Assembly: GCA_963677185.1 (NCBI GenBank)
Contig: OY781889.1
Location: 992,001 to 1,056,000, forward strand
DNA length: 64,000 nt
DNA from: G963677185 sp963677185
GTDB lineage: Bacteria > Bacillota > Syntrophomonadia > Syntrophomonadales > Syntrophomonadaceae
Reading direction: 5' to 3'
This document shows positions 25,376 to 34,217 of the stretch, piece by piece (within the stretch, counting starts at the first letter, position 1; each line of letters opens with the position of its first letter). The notes beneath the pieces were generated by a model that saw only the letters and a program-made list of their open reading frames with translations, did not search any database and was not told where the DNA came from. The translations under genes and the position numbers were made by a program.

Positions 25376-25894
25376 ATTAATGGTGTAATCAAAAAAACGC
25401 TATCAGTGCTGATGATTTGCATGCTGGCAGGAGTTCTTTCCTCCTGCGGCCTGTCAGCCAAACTGGATTCGCAGCCGTCAAGTGTCAAGCAGGATGATGA
25501 AAAGGTCTCCGTCAGGGTTGATGAGGTAATCGACGGCGACACTTTCATAGTAACAATTAAAGGAATTAAGGAACATGTGCGGATGATCGGCATCGACACT
25601 CCTGAAACTCAATACTCCCCACAAGGTGAAGAACCTTACGGAGCTGAAGCCAGCCGCTATACAAAGGAAAGGTTAACCGGCCAGGAAGTCATTCTGGAGT
25701 ATGATGCCGGCCGGCGCGACAAATATGATCGCCTGCTCGCCTATGTATGGATGGACGGCCAGATGTTTAACCAGAGCCTGGTTGAACAAGGCCTGGCCGA
25801 AGCCAAATCATATCCTCCCAATACCCGCTATCAAAAGCGCCTGGATCAAGCCGAGATACAAGCTCGCGCCCAGAAAAAAGGCATCTGGCAATAA
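25376..25894 (+). CDS. Secreted thermonuclease-like (SNase) lipoprotein
   Basis: About 172 residues. A lipoprotein signal (VIKKTLSVLMICMLAGVLSSC) is followed by a staphylococcal-nuclease fold: VDEVIDGDTFIV, RMIGIDTPET, GAEASRYTKERL and YDRLLAYVW, retaining the catalytic Asp, Arg and Glu positions. It would cut DNA or RNA outside the cell in a Ca-dependent way. The start is odd: no ATG/GTG/TTG precedes the KK of the signal in frame. The only good candidate is ATT at 25376, with GGGGGCGG upstream; the GTG at 25406 would remove the basic signal start. The signal text is given in part only. Confidence 0.75.
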   Translation: MNGVIKKTLSVLMICMLAGVLSSCGLSAKLDSQPSSVKQDDEKVSVRVDEVIDGDTFIVTIKGIKEHVRMIGIDTPETQYSPQGEEPYGAEASRYTKERLTGQEVILEYDAGRRDKYDRLLAYVWMDGQMFNQSLVEQGLAEAKSYPPNTRYQKRLDQAEIQARAQKKGIWQ

Positions 25895-26126
25895 GCCGTA
25901 CCGCCCGCCCTGACCGACACCTTCGCACAACCCGTGGATTATTCGCCGGAAGTCAGAACACAACCACCATAGATTTTCGAGGCGATCTGGACTATTTAAA
26001 TCACCGTATATCACACCCGCAGCATCTATTCATCCAGCAATTTAACCAATCCCATGAAAGCGGGCTCAATCCCGGCAGCCCGGTGGGCAGAAAAAGTCAG
26101 TCCCAGATTTCGTTACTGATAGGGAT
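25895..26126. other. Intergenic stretch upstream of small frame
   Basis: No convincing gene. The frame of the ORF at 26127 is open back to about 26061, suggesting that the next entry is the 3' part of a decayed gene. Confidence 0.4.
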
Positions 26127-26321
26127 ATGGGAAATGCAGTTTCGTTTGATAACCTTAACGAAAAAGCCATGGCGAAAACCAGGATAGTATTATGGGAGAA
26201 GAAAGATACCGATACGATTCAAAGCGGGATTTATTTGAGATTTGACGAGCAGGGCGAAGAGCCGGTGCGCATGATTAACGACAACAAAAACCAATGTCTT
26301 GGATGTAAGTATGCAAGTTAG
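26127..26321 (+). pseudogene. Short unrecognised frame, probable gene remnant
   Basis: A 64-codon frame (from ATG 26127; open upstream to ~26061) with protein-like composition, including VLWEKKDTDTIQSGIYLRF and a C-terminal CLGCKYAS. It has no ribosome binding site. I do not recognise it. Its position between a nuclease gene and another relic suggests decay of an older accessory locus. Confidence 0.3.
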
Positions 26322-26409
26322 TAATCCTGAATGTGAAGAATTGACTTTGATTGCATTAAAATAATTCCCGATACTCGCAATATATTCGGGATATAGTTAA
26401 ATATATTGA

Positions 26410-26683
26410 ACGCGGTATGTTAGGATAGAGCAGAATGGCGGCGCTGGAACGACAAAACGTCTCCTTTGGTTACTTAAGCAATTGAAATACGGTAATAAGC
26501 ATTCAAATAGCGATGCTAGAGAAGCCATGGCAATTAATTTGGGGTTAACAATTGCTTATCGTAATGAGTTTCTACCAGACGGCAAAATGAGTGTGTTTGA
26601 ACATCGTTTGGGGTGGGCAACATCATGCCTTCGTGCAACTGTATGAAAAGCCATTAACGAGAGCGTATGATGTCATCGGGTAA
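26410..26683 (+). pseudogene. Frameshifted relic resembling an Mrr N-terminal wHTH domain
   Basis: The frame beginning after TGA at 26407 reads protein-like for 78 codons to TGA 26644, ending ...SVFEHRLGWATSCLRATV. Shifting by one base near 26637 continues as VQLYEKPLTRAYDVIG to a TAA at 26681. The combined pattern (H-R-L-G-W-A-x-x-x-L, then a short wing with E-K-P and a terminal V-I-G) resembles the winged-helix domain found at the N-terminus of Mrr-type restriction proteins. No nuclease domain follows; cas3 begins 18 bp later. The family match is by eye and modest. Confidence 0.4.
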
Positions 26684-26701
26684 TAGGGTTAGGTGAATAA
26701 A

Positions 26702-29542
26702 ATGATTTTTAATGGGTTGCAGACGAAGGCAATCTGGGCCAAAAAGGCAAAAAACAGCCAGAACAAAGTATGGCTTCCGCTTCTAGTACACATGTCTGAT
26801 GCTGCAGAAGTTGCACAATTGCTCTGGCAGCAGTGGCTCCCATCTGGTACCAAGCGGAAGATAGCTCGTGGAATGAATTTCTCACTAGTACATGCAGATG
26901 ATCTTGAAGATGCGGCCCTGACATGTTTCGTTTTTCTGGCGGCAGGGCATGATCTTGGTAAAGCAATACCAGCCTTTCAAGGCAAGTTGGGTGATATGGA
27001 ACTTGATGAAATGCTGCGCAAGCAGTTATTTGATGCGGGCTTACCGCTTACTAGCATCATTCATTACAGAGAAGCCCGGCACTTCTGGGCGTCACAGATT
27101 ATTCTTGAGGAACATGGATTTTCACGAAAGCTCGCGGTAATTCTGGGTGGGCATCATGGGCAACCTCCAAGTTATAGTCAGCTTAATGACTTGCGAGAAG
27201 CTTATAAATCCGATTTGGGATGGAACCCAGGACTGAAGGCCTGGAGCGATGTTCAAAAGGAGTTAATAACATATACGCTGGAATTAGCCAGTGTGTCTGA
27301 ACAGGAAGCACAGTCCTGGCAACCGGACATCACGGCGCAGGTGCTTCTCAGTGGGCTGGTTATTATGGTGGACTGGATAGTTAGCAATGAACAATATTTC
27401 CCGTATATTGATTTCAGTGCGAGGATAAAAACCCCATACAAGAGAGCAAAAGCCGCTTGGGAGGAAATCAGCCTGCCGGAATATTGGACTCCTGATAATG
27501 CTTGGGAGTGGATGGGTACAGAGTTTTTCGAAAGACGGTTTAGTATTAATAAGCCGCGGCCGGTGCAGACTGCGGTATTGAATTTACTTGGGAAAGCATT
27601 ACATCCTGGTGTAGTAATCATCGAAGCGCCGATGGGTGAAGGAAAAACCGAAGCCGCTCTGGCGGCAGCCGAACTCTTGGCGAACAGGATGAAAAAGAGC
27701 GGTGTGTTTTTCGCTTTGCCGACACAGGCCACGGCAAACGGTATATTTGTTCGGGTTTGCAGTTGGATTGAACGGTTGGAGGATGGTGTTGACCATGCTG
27801 TCAAACTTGCACACGGTAAGGCTGATCTCAATGAGTTGTATAACAGAATTCAAGAATCAAAATTAGAAATTGACCGCTTTAGTGTGGGAGGAGAAGATAA
27901 AGAAGGAACCTTCGATGATGCCATCATCGTGCATGAATGGTTTTCTGGTCGTAAAAAGGGCATTCTTGCAGATTTTGTCATTGGCACCGTTGATCAAGTG
28001 CTTATGGGCGGACTCAAGCAGAAGCATCTAGCCTTGCGACATCTCGGTCTTGCCAACAAGGTTGTGATTCTGGATGAATGCCATGCTTATGATGCTTATA
28101 TGAGCCAATATCTCTATAAAGTTCTGAACTGGTTGGGAGCGTACGAAGTTCCCGTGATCGTACTTTCAGCAACTCTACCAGGAGATAAACGAAAAGCCCT
28201 GATTGATGCCTACTTGAACCGAGAAAGCCAGGCTGCAAACGAATACGATCCACTATTTGATAAGGAAAAACCCAAACCCCTGCCGTTGCCGCCATATGCA
28301 ACGACTTACGATTATCCGATTATTACTTTTTCTGACAGAGGTGAAATATACCAGGAGAAAATTAGCGGAGAACAACGCCCACTTGAGGTTCTGCTAAACA
28401 CTCTTCCGGACGATGAAATAATGGCGGTTTTAGAGGACATGCTTTCAGATGGTGGCTGTGCAGGAATCATTGTTAACACCGTCAAACGCGCGCAAAATAT
28501 TGCCATGATTCTCCAGCAATTCTACGGCGAGGATGTCCAACTACTTCATTCTCGTTTTGTGGCTATTGATCGCGCCCAAAAAGAACAGGACCTTTTTGCC
28601 AGATTGGGTATGGACAGTGCGCGAGCAGGTAATCGCCCGCAACGCTGCATTGTGGTTGGGACCCAGATATTCGAGCAAAGCTGCGATTTGGATTTTGATA
28701 TTTTAATTTCAGATATTTGCCCCATGGATTTGTTAATTCAACGTATTGGCCGATTACACCGCCATAAGCGAATTCGTCCGCCCAAGCTGCTCCAAGCTCG
28801 ATGCTTTATTACCGGATTGAATGATTCTAGCTTTGACAGTGGTGCTGAACATATATACGGTAAGTACCTTTTAATGAATACACGGGCATTGTTGCCATCA
28901 AAACTAACTCTTCCCGATGATATCCCAAGATTGGTGAAGGAGACCTATATGCCAGAAGGATTACCGATGCCTTTAGAGCTACAGGTGGATTACGAGGTGG
29001 CAAAAGAGAAACAAGAACATAAATTAGCAATAAAAATAGCAAGAGCGAAAACGTTTCAGATTTTTAGTCCCTATCGGGGTATAGGTGATCTGGTCGGTTG
29101 GCTAGATACCAGTATTTCAGAAGACCCATCCGGGAAACGAGGTGAGGCAGCCGTACGTGATATAGCCACTTCACTTGAAGTCATAGTTGTACAAAGACGT
29201 GGAAAGGAGTACTTTATGCTACCTTGGCTAAGCAAATTCACAGGGCAAAAAATCCCTTCGAATGAGGCTCCAGGTACGGAAATTGCGCGGGCAATGGCGG
29301 AATGCACCATACAACTCCCCTACGAGCTCTGCTGGAAGGTGGAAGAAACCATCAGGGAACTGGAGAAAATTGCTCTACATGAATTGCACGAATGGCAGCG
29401 ATCCCCATGGCTTAAGGGAGAATTATTTCTGATACTCGATGAGCGGCTTAGCTCAGATCTTTGTGGATATCATCTGCAGTATGACCAAAGCTATGGGATG
29501 ATTTCAAAGAAAATGAATGGGGAGGGTGTTAATGAAGGATAA
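26702..29542 (+). CDS. cas3: CRISPR-associated nuclease-helicase Cas3 (type I-E)
   Basis: About 946 residues. The N-terminal HD nuclease domain has H30/D33 (LVHMSDAAEV), GHDLGKA (H83, D84) and a paired His further on (GGHHGQ). A superfamily 2 helicase follows: Walker A APMGEGKTEAAL near residue 310, the DExH box LDECHAYD near 457, motif III SATLP, and a C-terminal helicase lobe with QRIGRLHRH. Cas3 is recruited by target-bound Cascade and degrades invader DNA by unwinding and cutting one strand. ATG 26702 is favoured because AGGTG lies 6 bp upstream; GTG 26693 is the alternative. It overlaps cse1 by 11 bp and heads the operon. Confidence 0.95.
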   Translation: MIFNGLQTKAIWAKKAKNSQNKVWLPLLVHMSDAAEVAQLLWQQWLPSGTKRKIARGMNFSLVHADDLEDAALTCFVFLAAGHDLGKAIPAFQGKLGDMELDEMLRKQLFDAGLPLTSIIHYREARHFWASQIILEEHGFSRKLAVILGGHHGQPPSYSQLNDLREAYKSDLGWNPGLKAWSDVQKELITYTLELASVSEQEAQSWQPDITAQVLLSGLVIMVDWIVSNEQYFPYIDFSARIKTPYKRAKAAWEEISLPEYWTPDNAWEWMGTEFFERRFSINKPRPVQTAVLNLLGKALHPGVVIIEAPMGEGKTEAALAAAELLANRMKKSGVFFALPTQATANGIFVRVCSWIERLEDGVDHAVKLAHGKADLNELYNRIQESKLEIDRFSVGGEDKEGTFDDAIIVHEWFSGRKKGILADFVIGTVDQVLMGGLKQKHLALRHLGLANKVVILDECHAYDAYMSQYLYKVLNWLGAYEVPVIVLSATLPGDKRKALIDAYLNRESQAANEYDPLFDKEKPKPLPLPPYATTYDYPIITFSDRGEIYQEKISGEQRPLEVLLNTLPDDEIMAVLEDMLSDGGCAGIIVNTVKRAQNIAMILQQFYGEDVQLLHSRFVAIDRAQKEQDLFARLGMDSARAGNRPQRCIVVGTQIFEQSCDLDFDILISDICPMDLLIQRIGRLHRHKRIRPPKLLQARCFITGLNDSSFDSGAEHIYGKYLLMNTRALLPSKLTLPDDIPRLVKETYMPEGLPMPLELQVDYEVAKEKQEHKLAIKIARAKTFQIFSPYRGIGDLVGWLDTSISEDPSGKRGEAAVRDIATSLEVIVVQRRGKEYFMLPWLSKFTGQKIPSNEAPGTEIARAMAECTIQLPYELCWKVEETIRELEKIALHELHEWQRSPWLKGELFLILDERLSSDLCGYHLQYDQSYGMISKKMNGEGVNEG

Positions 29543-31118
29543 GGTTTTTAATCTGCTGTATGAGCCATGGATTATGGTGCTGAACCTGGAAGGAGAATCA
29601 GAAGAGGTATCTTTGTTAACCGTTCTTGAACGTGCCCACGAATTCAGGTGTCTTGCGGGCGAACTTCCAACTCAGGATGTAGCTGTTTTGCGGTTAATAT
29701 TGGCGGCGCTGTATGCAACTTTTACCAGAGCGGATATCAATGGGAGCCGAAAACCTATCAGGAATGGTACAGAAGCACTGGAACGCTGGAAAAGTCTATG
29801 GGAACTCAAACAATTTCCGATTGAGCCAATAAGCTCACGCCTATGCCACTATGAAGAACGCTTTTATTTATTTCATCCGGAACGACCGTTTTTTCAGGTG
29901 GCTGGGTTGGATAGGGGAACAAATTATTCTGCGGCGAAACTGATGGGAAACCTGTCTGAAAGCGGTAACAAAGTCAGGCTCTTTCCTGTCAGAACAGGAG
30001 ATGCAAAATATTCCATATCTTATGCAGAGGCTGCAAGATGGCTACTATATATAAATGCTTTCGATGATACATCGAGCAAACCATCAGTTCGAGGACAAAA
30101 AATGCCTTCTCCCGGAGCAGGTTGGTTAGGTAAGATAGGCGTAGTATACGCAACGGGAATAAATCTTTTCGAAACTTTGATGTTGAATTTTGTGTTGCTC
30201 AATGATAACGGTGAACCTTGGAGCGAAGGCAAGGCGACATGGGAGCTAGAACAGCCAAAAATCGAAGAAAGAGTAGAAATCTCTCTTCCGCAAAATTGGT
30301 TTACAGCGCTCACTCTTCAGTCGCGACGCCTACTTTTACAAAGAGAGGGTGACTCTGTCACAGGTTATCGATTACTGGGCGGTGATTTTTTTTCAAGGGA
30401 AAACGCATTTACTGAACAAATGACAATGTGGAGGAAAGATGCCAAAGAAGACATTTATTTACCCAAACGGCATGATCCATCTAGACAATTGTGGCGTGAT
30501 TTTTCTGTGATGCTTGCGGAGGGGGAAAAATACAGAAAACCGGGGATAGTCAGTTGGGTGTCTTTACTGAAAAATCAAAATTATTTAAACAGTCTTGTGA
30601 CGTTTCAAATCGCCAGTGTGAAGTATGGTGACAAAGATTTTTATATTACGGATGTATTTCAAGACTCGCTGACTATCAACTCAAACCTGTTCTCTCAATT
30701 CGGGAAGGATTGGATTACACAGGTCGAAAGGCTTCTTGTCATTACTGAAGATTGCGTCAGACAGCTTTCCTATCTCGCCAGTGATTTAGCGAAAGCGTCA
30801 GGAGATAGTGATAGTTTATATCACAAAGCTGGCGTGGGTGTTGGCACTGCGGCTAATGCCCAAGCATATTTTCGTTTGGATGAGCCATTCAGAAAGTGGC
30901 TTGCTAATATCGATCCGTTGCAGACTGACATGGAAGAAGCGGAGCTGGTTTGGAAAAACGTTTTAAAACGGAGTCTGTATCAGTTAGGTGAAGAGATGAC
31001 TCATCAAGCCGGCGAAAAAGCCATTTCCGGCAGGTGGGTGAAGGAGCGGTTATACACTGCCCCAGGCGCGTTGGCGAAATTCCGTTCAAAGATTCTTCGT
31101 ACTATTGAAGGAGGTTAA
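29532..31118 (+). CDS. cse1: Cascade large subunit Cse1/CasA (Cas8e)
   Basis: 528 residues. The start block FNLLYEPWIMV, followed by a region containing EVSLLTVLERAHEFRCLAG, and the conserved internal P-x-x-P-F-F-Q segment (FHPERPFFQVAG) are typical of the type I-E large subunit, which recognises the PAM, positions non-target strand DNA and recruits Cas3. Length agrees with the family (500-560). ATG 29532 is chosen for the GGGAGGG site 5 bp upstream; it overlaps the cas3 stop by 11 bp, implying translational coupling. Confidence 0.93.
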   Translation: MKDKVFNLLYEPWIMVLNLEGESEEVSLLTVLERAHEFRCLAGELPTQDVAVLRLILAALYATFTRADINGSRKPIRNGTEALERWKSLWELKQFPIEPISSRLCHYEERFYLFHPERPFFQVAGLDRGTNYSAAKLMGNLSESGNKVRLFPVRTGDAKYSISYAEAARWLLYINAFDDTSSKPSVRGQKMPSPGAGWLGKIGVVYATGINLFETLMLNFVLLNDNGEPWSEGKATWELEQPKIEERVEISLPQNWFTALTLQSRRLLLQREGDSVTGYRLLGGDFFSRENAFTEQMTMWRKDAKEDIYLPKRHDPSRQLWRDFSVMLAEGEKYRKPGIVSWVSLLKNQNYLNSLVTFQIASVKYGDKDFYITDVFQDSLTINSNLFSQFGKDWITQVERLLVITEDCVRQLSYLASDLAKASGDSDSLYHKAGVGVGTAANAQAYFRLDEPFRKWLANIDPLQTDMEEAELVWKNVLKRSLYQLGEEMTHQAGEKAISGRWVKERLYTAPGALAKFRSKILRTIEGG

Positions 31119-31122
31119 GTAT

Positions 31123-31716
31123 ATGGGAGGACAAGGACCATACGCGTACCAAATTAGAAAAACAACTCAAACAAAGATCGTGCGTCTTTTAACAGATGGT
31201 CCCTGGAGTCGAGCCATGCTGGCCAAACTGCGCCGGGGGATAGGCAAGCAACCGGGCGAACTGCCAGAACTATTCGAGATTATGCTTGGGGATATGCCGG
31301 AAGAAATGTATGGAAAAGGAGATGAACCAAGTTATTCGGAATGGGCCATTTATACTGCTTTAACGCTCTTTGCGTTGCATCAACAGGGCAAAGAATACCC
31401 AATGAGTGTTGGTGTTAATGCTGGTAAAAGTGAGATTGAAGGTACAAGCAATTCCCTGGGAGCCGCTGTGGGATTTTTAGTGAGACAGGATAGAGATCGT
31501 GAACCAGCGATTAAACGGCGCTTTGATGCGGCAGCCACCGCGAATGATTTTAACGAGTTTGCGCATCACGCTCGGGGTTTGATTCAATTATTTAGGGCAG
31601 GAGACATAAAGCTGGATTATCCTCGTTTTGCTGAAGACTTATTCTGGTATCAATTTGATGATAATAGATCTAGAGTTCGTTTGCGCTGGGGTGAGGACTA
31701 TTATCGCACATCATGA
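31123..31716 (+). CDS. cse2: Cascade small subunit Cse2/CasB (Cas11e)
   Basis: 197 residues, all-helical by pattern. The family signature of an early W-S-R-A-x-L-A-x-L-R-R-G segment (GPWSRAMLAKLRRGIGKQPG) is present, and the C-terminal half contains IKRRFDAAATANDFNEFAHH-type helices and LDYPRFAEDLFWYQ. Two copies usually line the Cascade belly and stabilise the displaced strand. ATG 31123 has GAAGGAGG 8 bp upstream and lies 4 bp after the cse1 stop. Confidence 0.92.
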   Translation: MGGQGPYAYQIRKTTQTKIVRLLTDGPWSRAMLAKLRRGIGKQPGELPELFEIMLGDMPEEMYGKGDEPSYSEWAIYTALTLFALHQQGKEYPMSVGVNAGKSEIEGTSNSLGAAVGFLVRQDRDREPAIKRRFDAAATANDFNEFAHHARGLIQLFRAGDIKLDYPRFAEDLFWYQFDDNRSRVRLRWGEDYYRTS

Positions 31717-31750
31717 TTCAATATTAAGAATGAAATTGGAGGGGATACTA

Positions 31751-32842
31751 GTGAAGAATAATAAAGGGCGTTTTTTTGTAGATATCCATGTGATCCAGTC
31801 AGTGCCGCCAAGCTGTGTCAATAGAGATGATACTGGAAGTCCTAAAACTGCTGTATACGGCGGTATACGCCGAGCTAGAGTTTCTTCTCAATCCTGGAAG
31901 CACGCAATGCGGGAGATGTTCAAAGATTATTTTGATGAGAATGAATTGAGTGAACGAACAAAGAAGATTGTGGAAAAGGTTGCCGACCAGATCTGTTCTA
32001 TGTCAAAAAACAGTAAGGAAGACGCTGTAATCCTAGCTGAAAAGATAATCAATCAGGCTGGAGTCAGCACGAAGAATTCTGAAGCTAAAGCACTCTTCTT
32101 TATGAGTAATAAGCAGGCGGAGAATTTAGCAAGTATGGCGCTTATTAACCCTCTGCCGGGAAAGAAAGAGGTTCAGGCAGCACTTAATGCTGGCAAAGGA
32201 ATTGATATCGCATTGTTCGGCCGCATGGTTGCAGATGACCCGGCATTGAATTCTGATGCATCAGCTCAGGTAGCTCATGCAATTTCAACCCACAAGGTAG
32301 AAAATGAGTATGACTACTTTACAGCGATTGATGATCGTACTCCGGAAGACCAAACCGGTGCCGGTATGATCGGCACGGTCGAATTTAATTCTTCGACGCT
32401 ATATCGGTACGCGACTATTGCAGCTCATGATTTGAAGGACAATCTAGGTGACGCTGGTGCCACTGCAAAATCAGTCAAGGAGTTTATTAAAGCTTTTGTG
32501 TGTTCCATGCCAACTGGAAAAGTGAACACATTTGCCAATAATACTCCGCCCTATGCGGTGATGGTTGCCTTTCGTTCTGATCAACCCGTTAACCTGGTAG
32601 GGGCATTTGAAACGCCGATCAAAGCAGGAGAGGGAGGATATTTAGAAAAGTCTGCTAAATCGATGGCACAATATGCTCAAAATATCTATAGCACCTTTTA
32701 TAGCCAACCGGAAAAAGCGCTAATTTCTTCTATCGGACAAGAACTAAAGGGATTAGGCGATGAATTGCCGATGGATAAGTTGCTGGAAGAGACAGAGCAA
32801 ATGGTGATGGGGGCCTTACTTGGTAATGAGGTTCAGGCATGA
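31751..32842 (+). CDS. cas7: Cascade backbone subunit Cas7 (CasC/Cse4)
   Basis: 363 residues. The RAMP-type N-terminus FVDIHVIQSVPPSCVNRDD and the RRARVSSQSWKHAMR block are diagnostic of Cas7e; six copies form the crRNA-binding backbone. A GTG start at 31751 is chosen since GGAGGGG lies 8 bp upstream; the frame extends upstream into cse2 without a site. The stop overlaps cas5 by 4 bp (ATGA). Confidence 0.93.
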   Translation: MKNNKGRFFVDIHVIQSVPPSCVNRDDTGSPKTAVYGGIRRARVSSQSWKHAMREMFKDYFDENELSERTKKIVEKVADQICSMSKNSKEDAVILAEKIINQAGVSTKNSEAKALFFMSNKQAENLASMALINPLPGKKEVQAALNAGKGIDIALFGRMVADDPALNSDASAQVAHAISTHKVENEYDYFTAIDDRTPEDQTGAGMIGTVEFNSSTLYRYATIAAHDLKDNLGDAGATAKSVKEFIKAFVCSMPTGKVNTFANNTPPYAVMVAFRSDQPVNLVGAFETPIKAGEGGYLEKSAKSMAQYAQNIYSTFYSQPEKALISSIGQELKGLGDELPMDKLLEETEQMVMGALLGNEVQA

Positions 32843-33552
32843 GCACTTTATTGTTACGCTTGGCGGCACCCTTGCAATCCTGGGGTATGGCCAGCAAATT
32901 CGATACCCGTGATACTGCCAGAGAGCCGACCAAAAGTGGAGTGATTGGTTTATTGGCCGCCGCATTGGGACGCAAACGAACTGAAGGGCTGGATGATTTA
33001 ATAAAGCTGCGCTTTGGGGTCAGAATTGATCAGGCGGGAAAGCTTCTGAGTGATTTTCATACTGCACGGCTTAATGAAAAAGATCCTCCATTCGTGACAA
33101 CACGGCATTATCTGGCTGATGCCATATTTTTAGTCGGATTGGAGGGTGATGAAGACCTTCTGCAAACGCTCTCTGCGGCACTGTATAATCCGGTTTTTCC
33201 GATATTTTTAGGTCGCCGTTCCTGTCCGCCGGTTGGGCCGCTGGTAATCGGGATGCGGGAGATGGAGCTTCAGCAGGCACTTAAGGAGGAACCCTGGCAG
33301 GCTTCTGAATGGTATCAACGAAAAAATGGAAGTGAGCAAATCAAACTGACCATTGTTAGCGATACCCAACCGAATGCGCCGGGTGCATTTCTACGACGCG
33401 ATTTGCCGGTATCTTTTGATCAGAGGCATCGTCAATATGGTTTTCGGATGGTGCAGGATATTGCTCAGGCTACAAGTGTCACCAATATGCAGCAACATAT
33501 TAATGAGCTGTCAACAGATCATGATGCAATGGGAGGATTGGGGGAGAATTAG
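32839..33552 (+). CDS. cas5: Cascade subunit Cas5 (CasD)
   Basis: 237 residues. LLRLAAPLQSWGMASKFDTRDT at the N-terminus and EPTKSGVIGLLAAALGRKR are typical of Cas5e, with LGRRSCPPVGPL in the middle. It caps the 5' handle of the crRNA and joins Cse1 to the backbone. Overlaps cas7 by 4 bp; cas6e starts 2 bp after its stop. Confidence 0.93.
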   Translation: MSTLLLRLAAPLQSWGMASKFDTRDTAREPTKSGVIGLLAAALGRKRTEGLDDLIKLRFGVRIDQAGKLLSDFHTARLNEKDPPFVTTRHYLADAIFLVGLEGDEDLLQTLSAALYNPVFPIFLGRRSCPPVGPLVIGMREMELQQALKEEPWQASEWYQRKNGSEQIKLTIVSDTQPNAPGAFLRRDLPVSFDQRHRQYGFRMVQDIAQATSVTNMQQHINELSTDHDAMGGLGEN

Positions 33553-33554
33553 AA

Positions 33555-34217
33555 ATGTATCTGTCCAGAATCGAATTGAACTACCGCAGAAGAGCTACGA
33601 TAGATGCAGTTTCTTCGCTGCATAAACTTCATGCTGCTATAGAAAGCAGTTTTCCACTTAATGCAAATAAAGAAAGTCGCAATCTCTGGCGCATTGATAA
33701 ACTGGGCAGCGCTTTGTTTCTACTCGTACTCAGCAACGGGAAACCTGATTTCACGCATATTGTAGAACAATATGGCTGGCCAGAATCGGAACAAAAATGG
33801 GAAACGAAGGATTATGCTCAACTGATGGAACGGATTGAGGCAGGAAAGAGATGGCGTTTTCGCCTTCGAGCGAACCCGGTTCACTCTGTTAAACATATTG
33901 AAAATATGGAAACAGGAGAATCTGCAAAACGCGGCAAGGTCTATGCGCATGTTACTGTGAAGCAGCAGGAGCAATGGCTGCTTGAACGTGCCGCGAAGAA
34001 TGGCTTCATTCTTCCAGAAGGAGCGTTTGCCGTGGTCCAGCAGGAAGTGTGCCGGTTTATGCGCCAGCGTAAACCGGTGACATTGGGTATAGCTACATTC
34101 GAGGGTGTTTTAGAAGTAAATGATACACAGCTGTTCCTGCGAGCATTGACTGGTGGGATTGGACGGGCCAAGGCTTACGGATGCGGCTTGTTGACTGTTG
34201 CCAGGGTATTGCAATGA
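33555..34217 (+). CDS. cas6e: CRISPR RNA endonuclease Cas6e (CasE)
   Basis: 220 residues. Starts MYLSRIELNYRRR and has a His pair in SSLHKLHAA (residues 23 and 26), where the catalytic His of Cas6e lies. The C-terminus shows the Gly-rich loop TGGIGRAKAYGCGLLTV and L-x-V-x-D-x-x-x-F segments of the tandem ferredoxin fold. It would cut pre-crRNA at the base of the repeat stem (CCCCGC with GCGGGG), leaving a 5' handle of GTGATCC plus one base. It overlaps cas1 by 4 bp. Confidence 0.93.
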   Translation: MYLSRIELNYRRRATIDAVSSLHKLHAAIESSFPLNANKESRNLWRIDKLGSALFLLVLSNGKPDFTHIVEQYGWPESEQKWETKDYAQLMERIEAGKRWRFRLRANPVHSVKHIENMETGESAKRGKVYAHVTVKQQEQWLLERAAKNGFILPEGAFAVVQQEVCRFMRQRKPVTLGIATFEGVLEVNDTQLFLRALTGGIGRAKAYGCGLLTVARVLQ

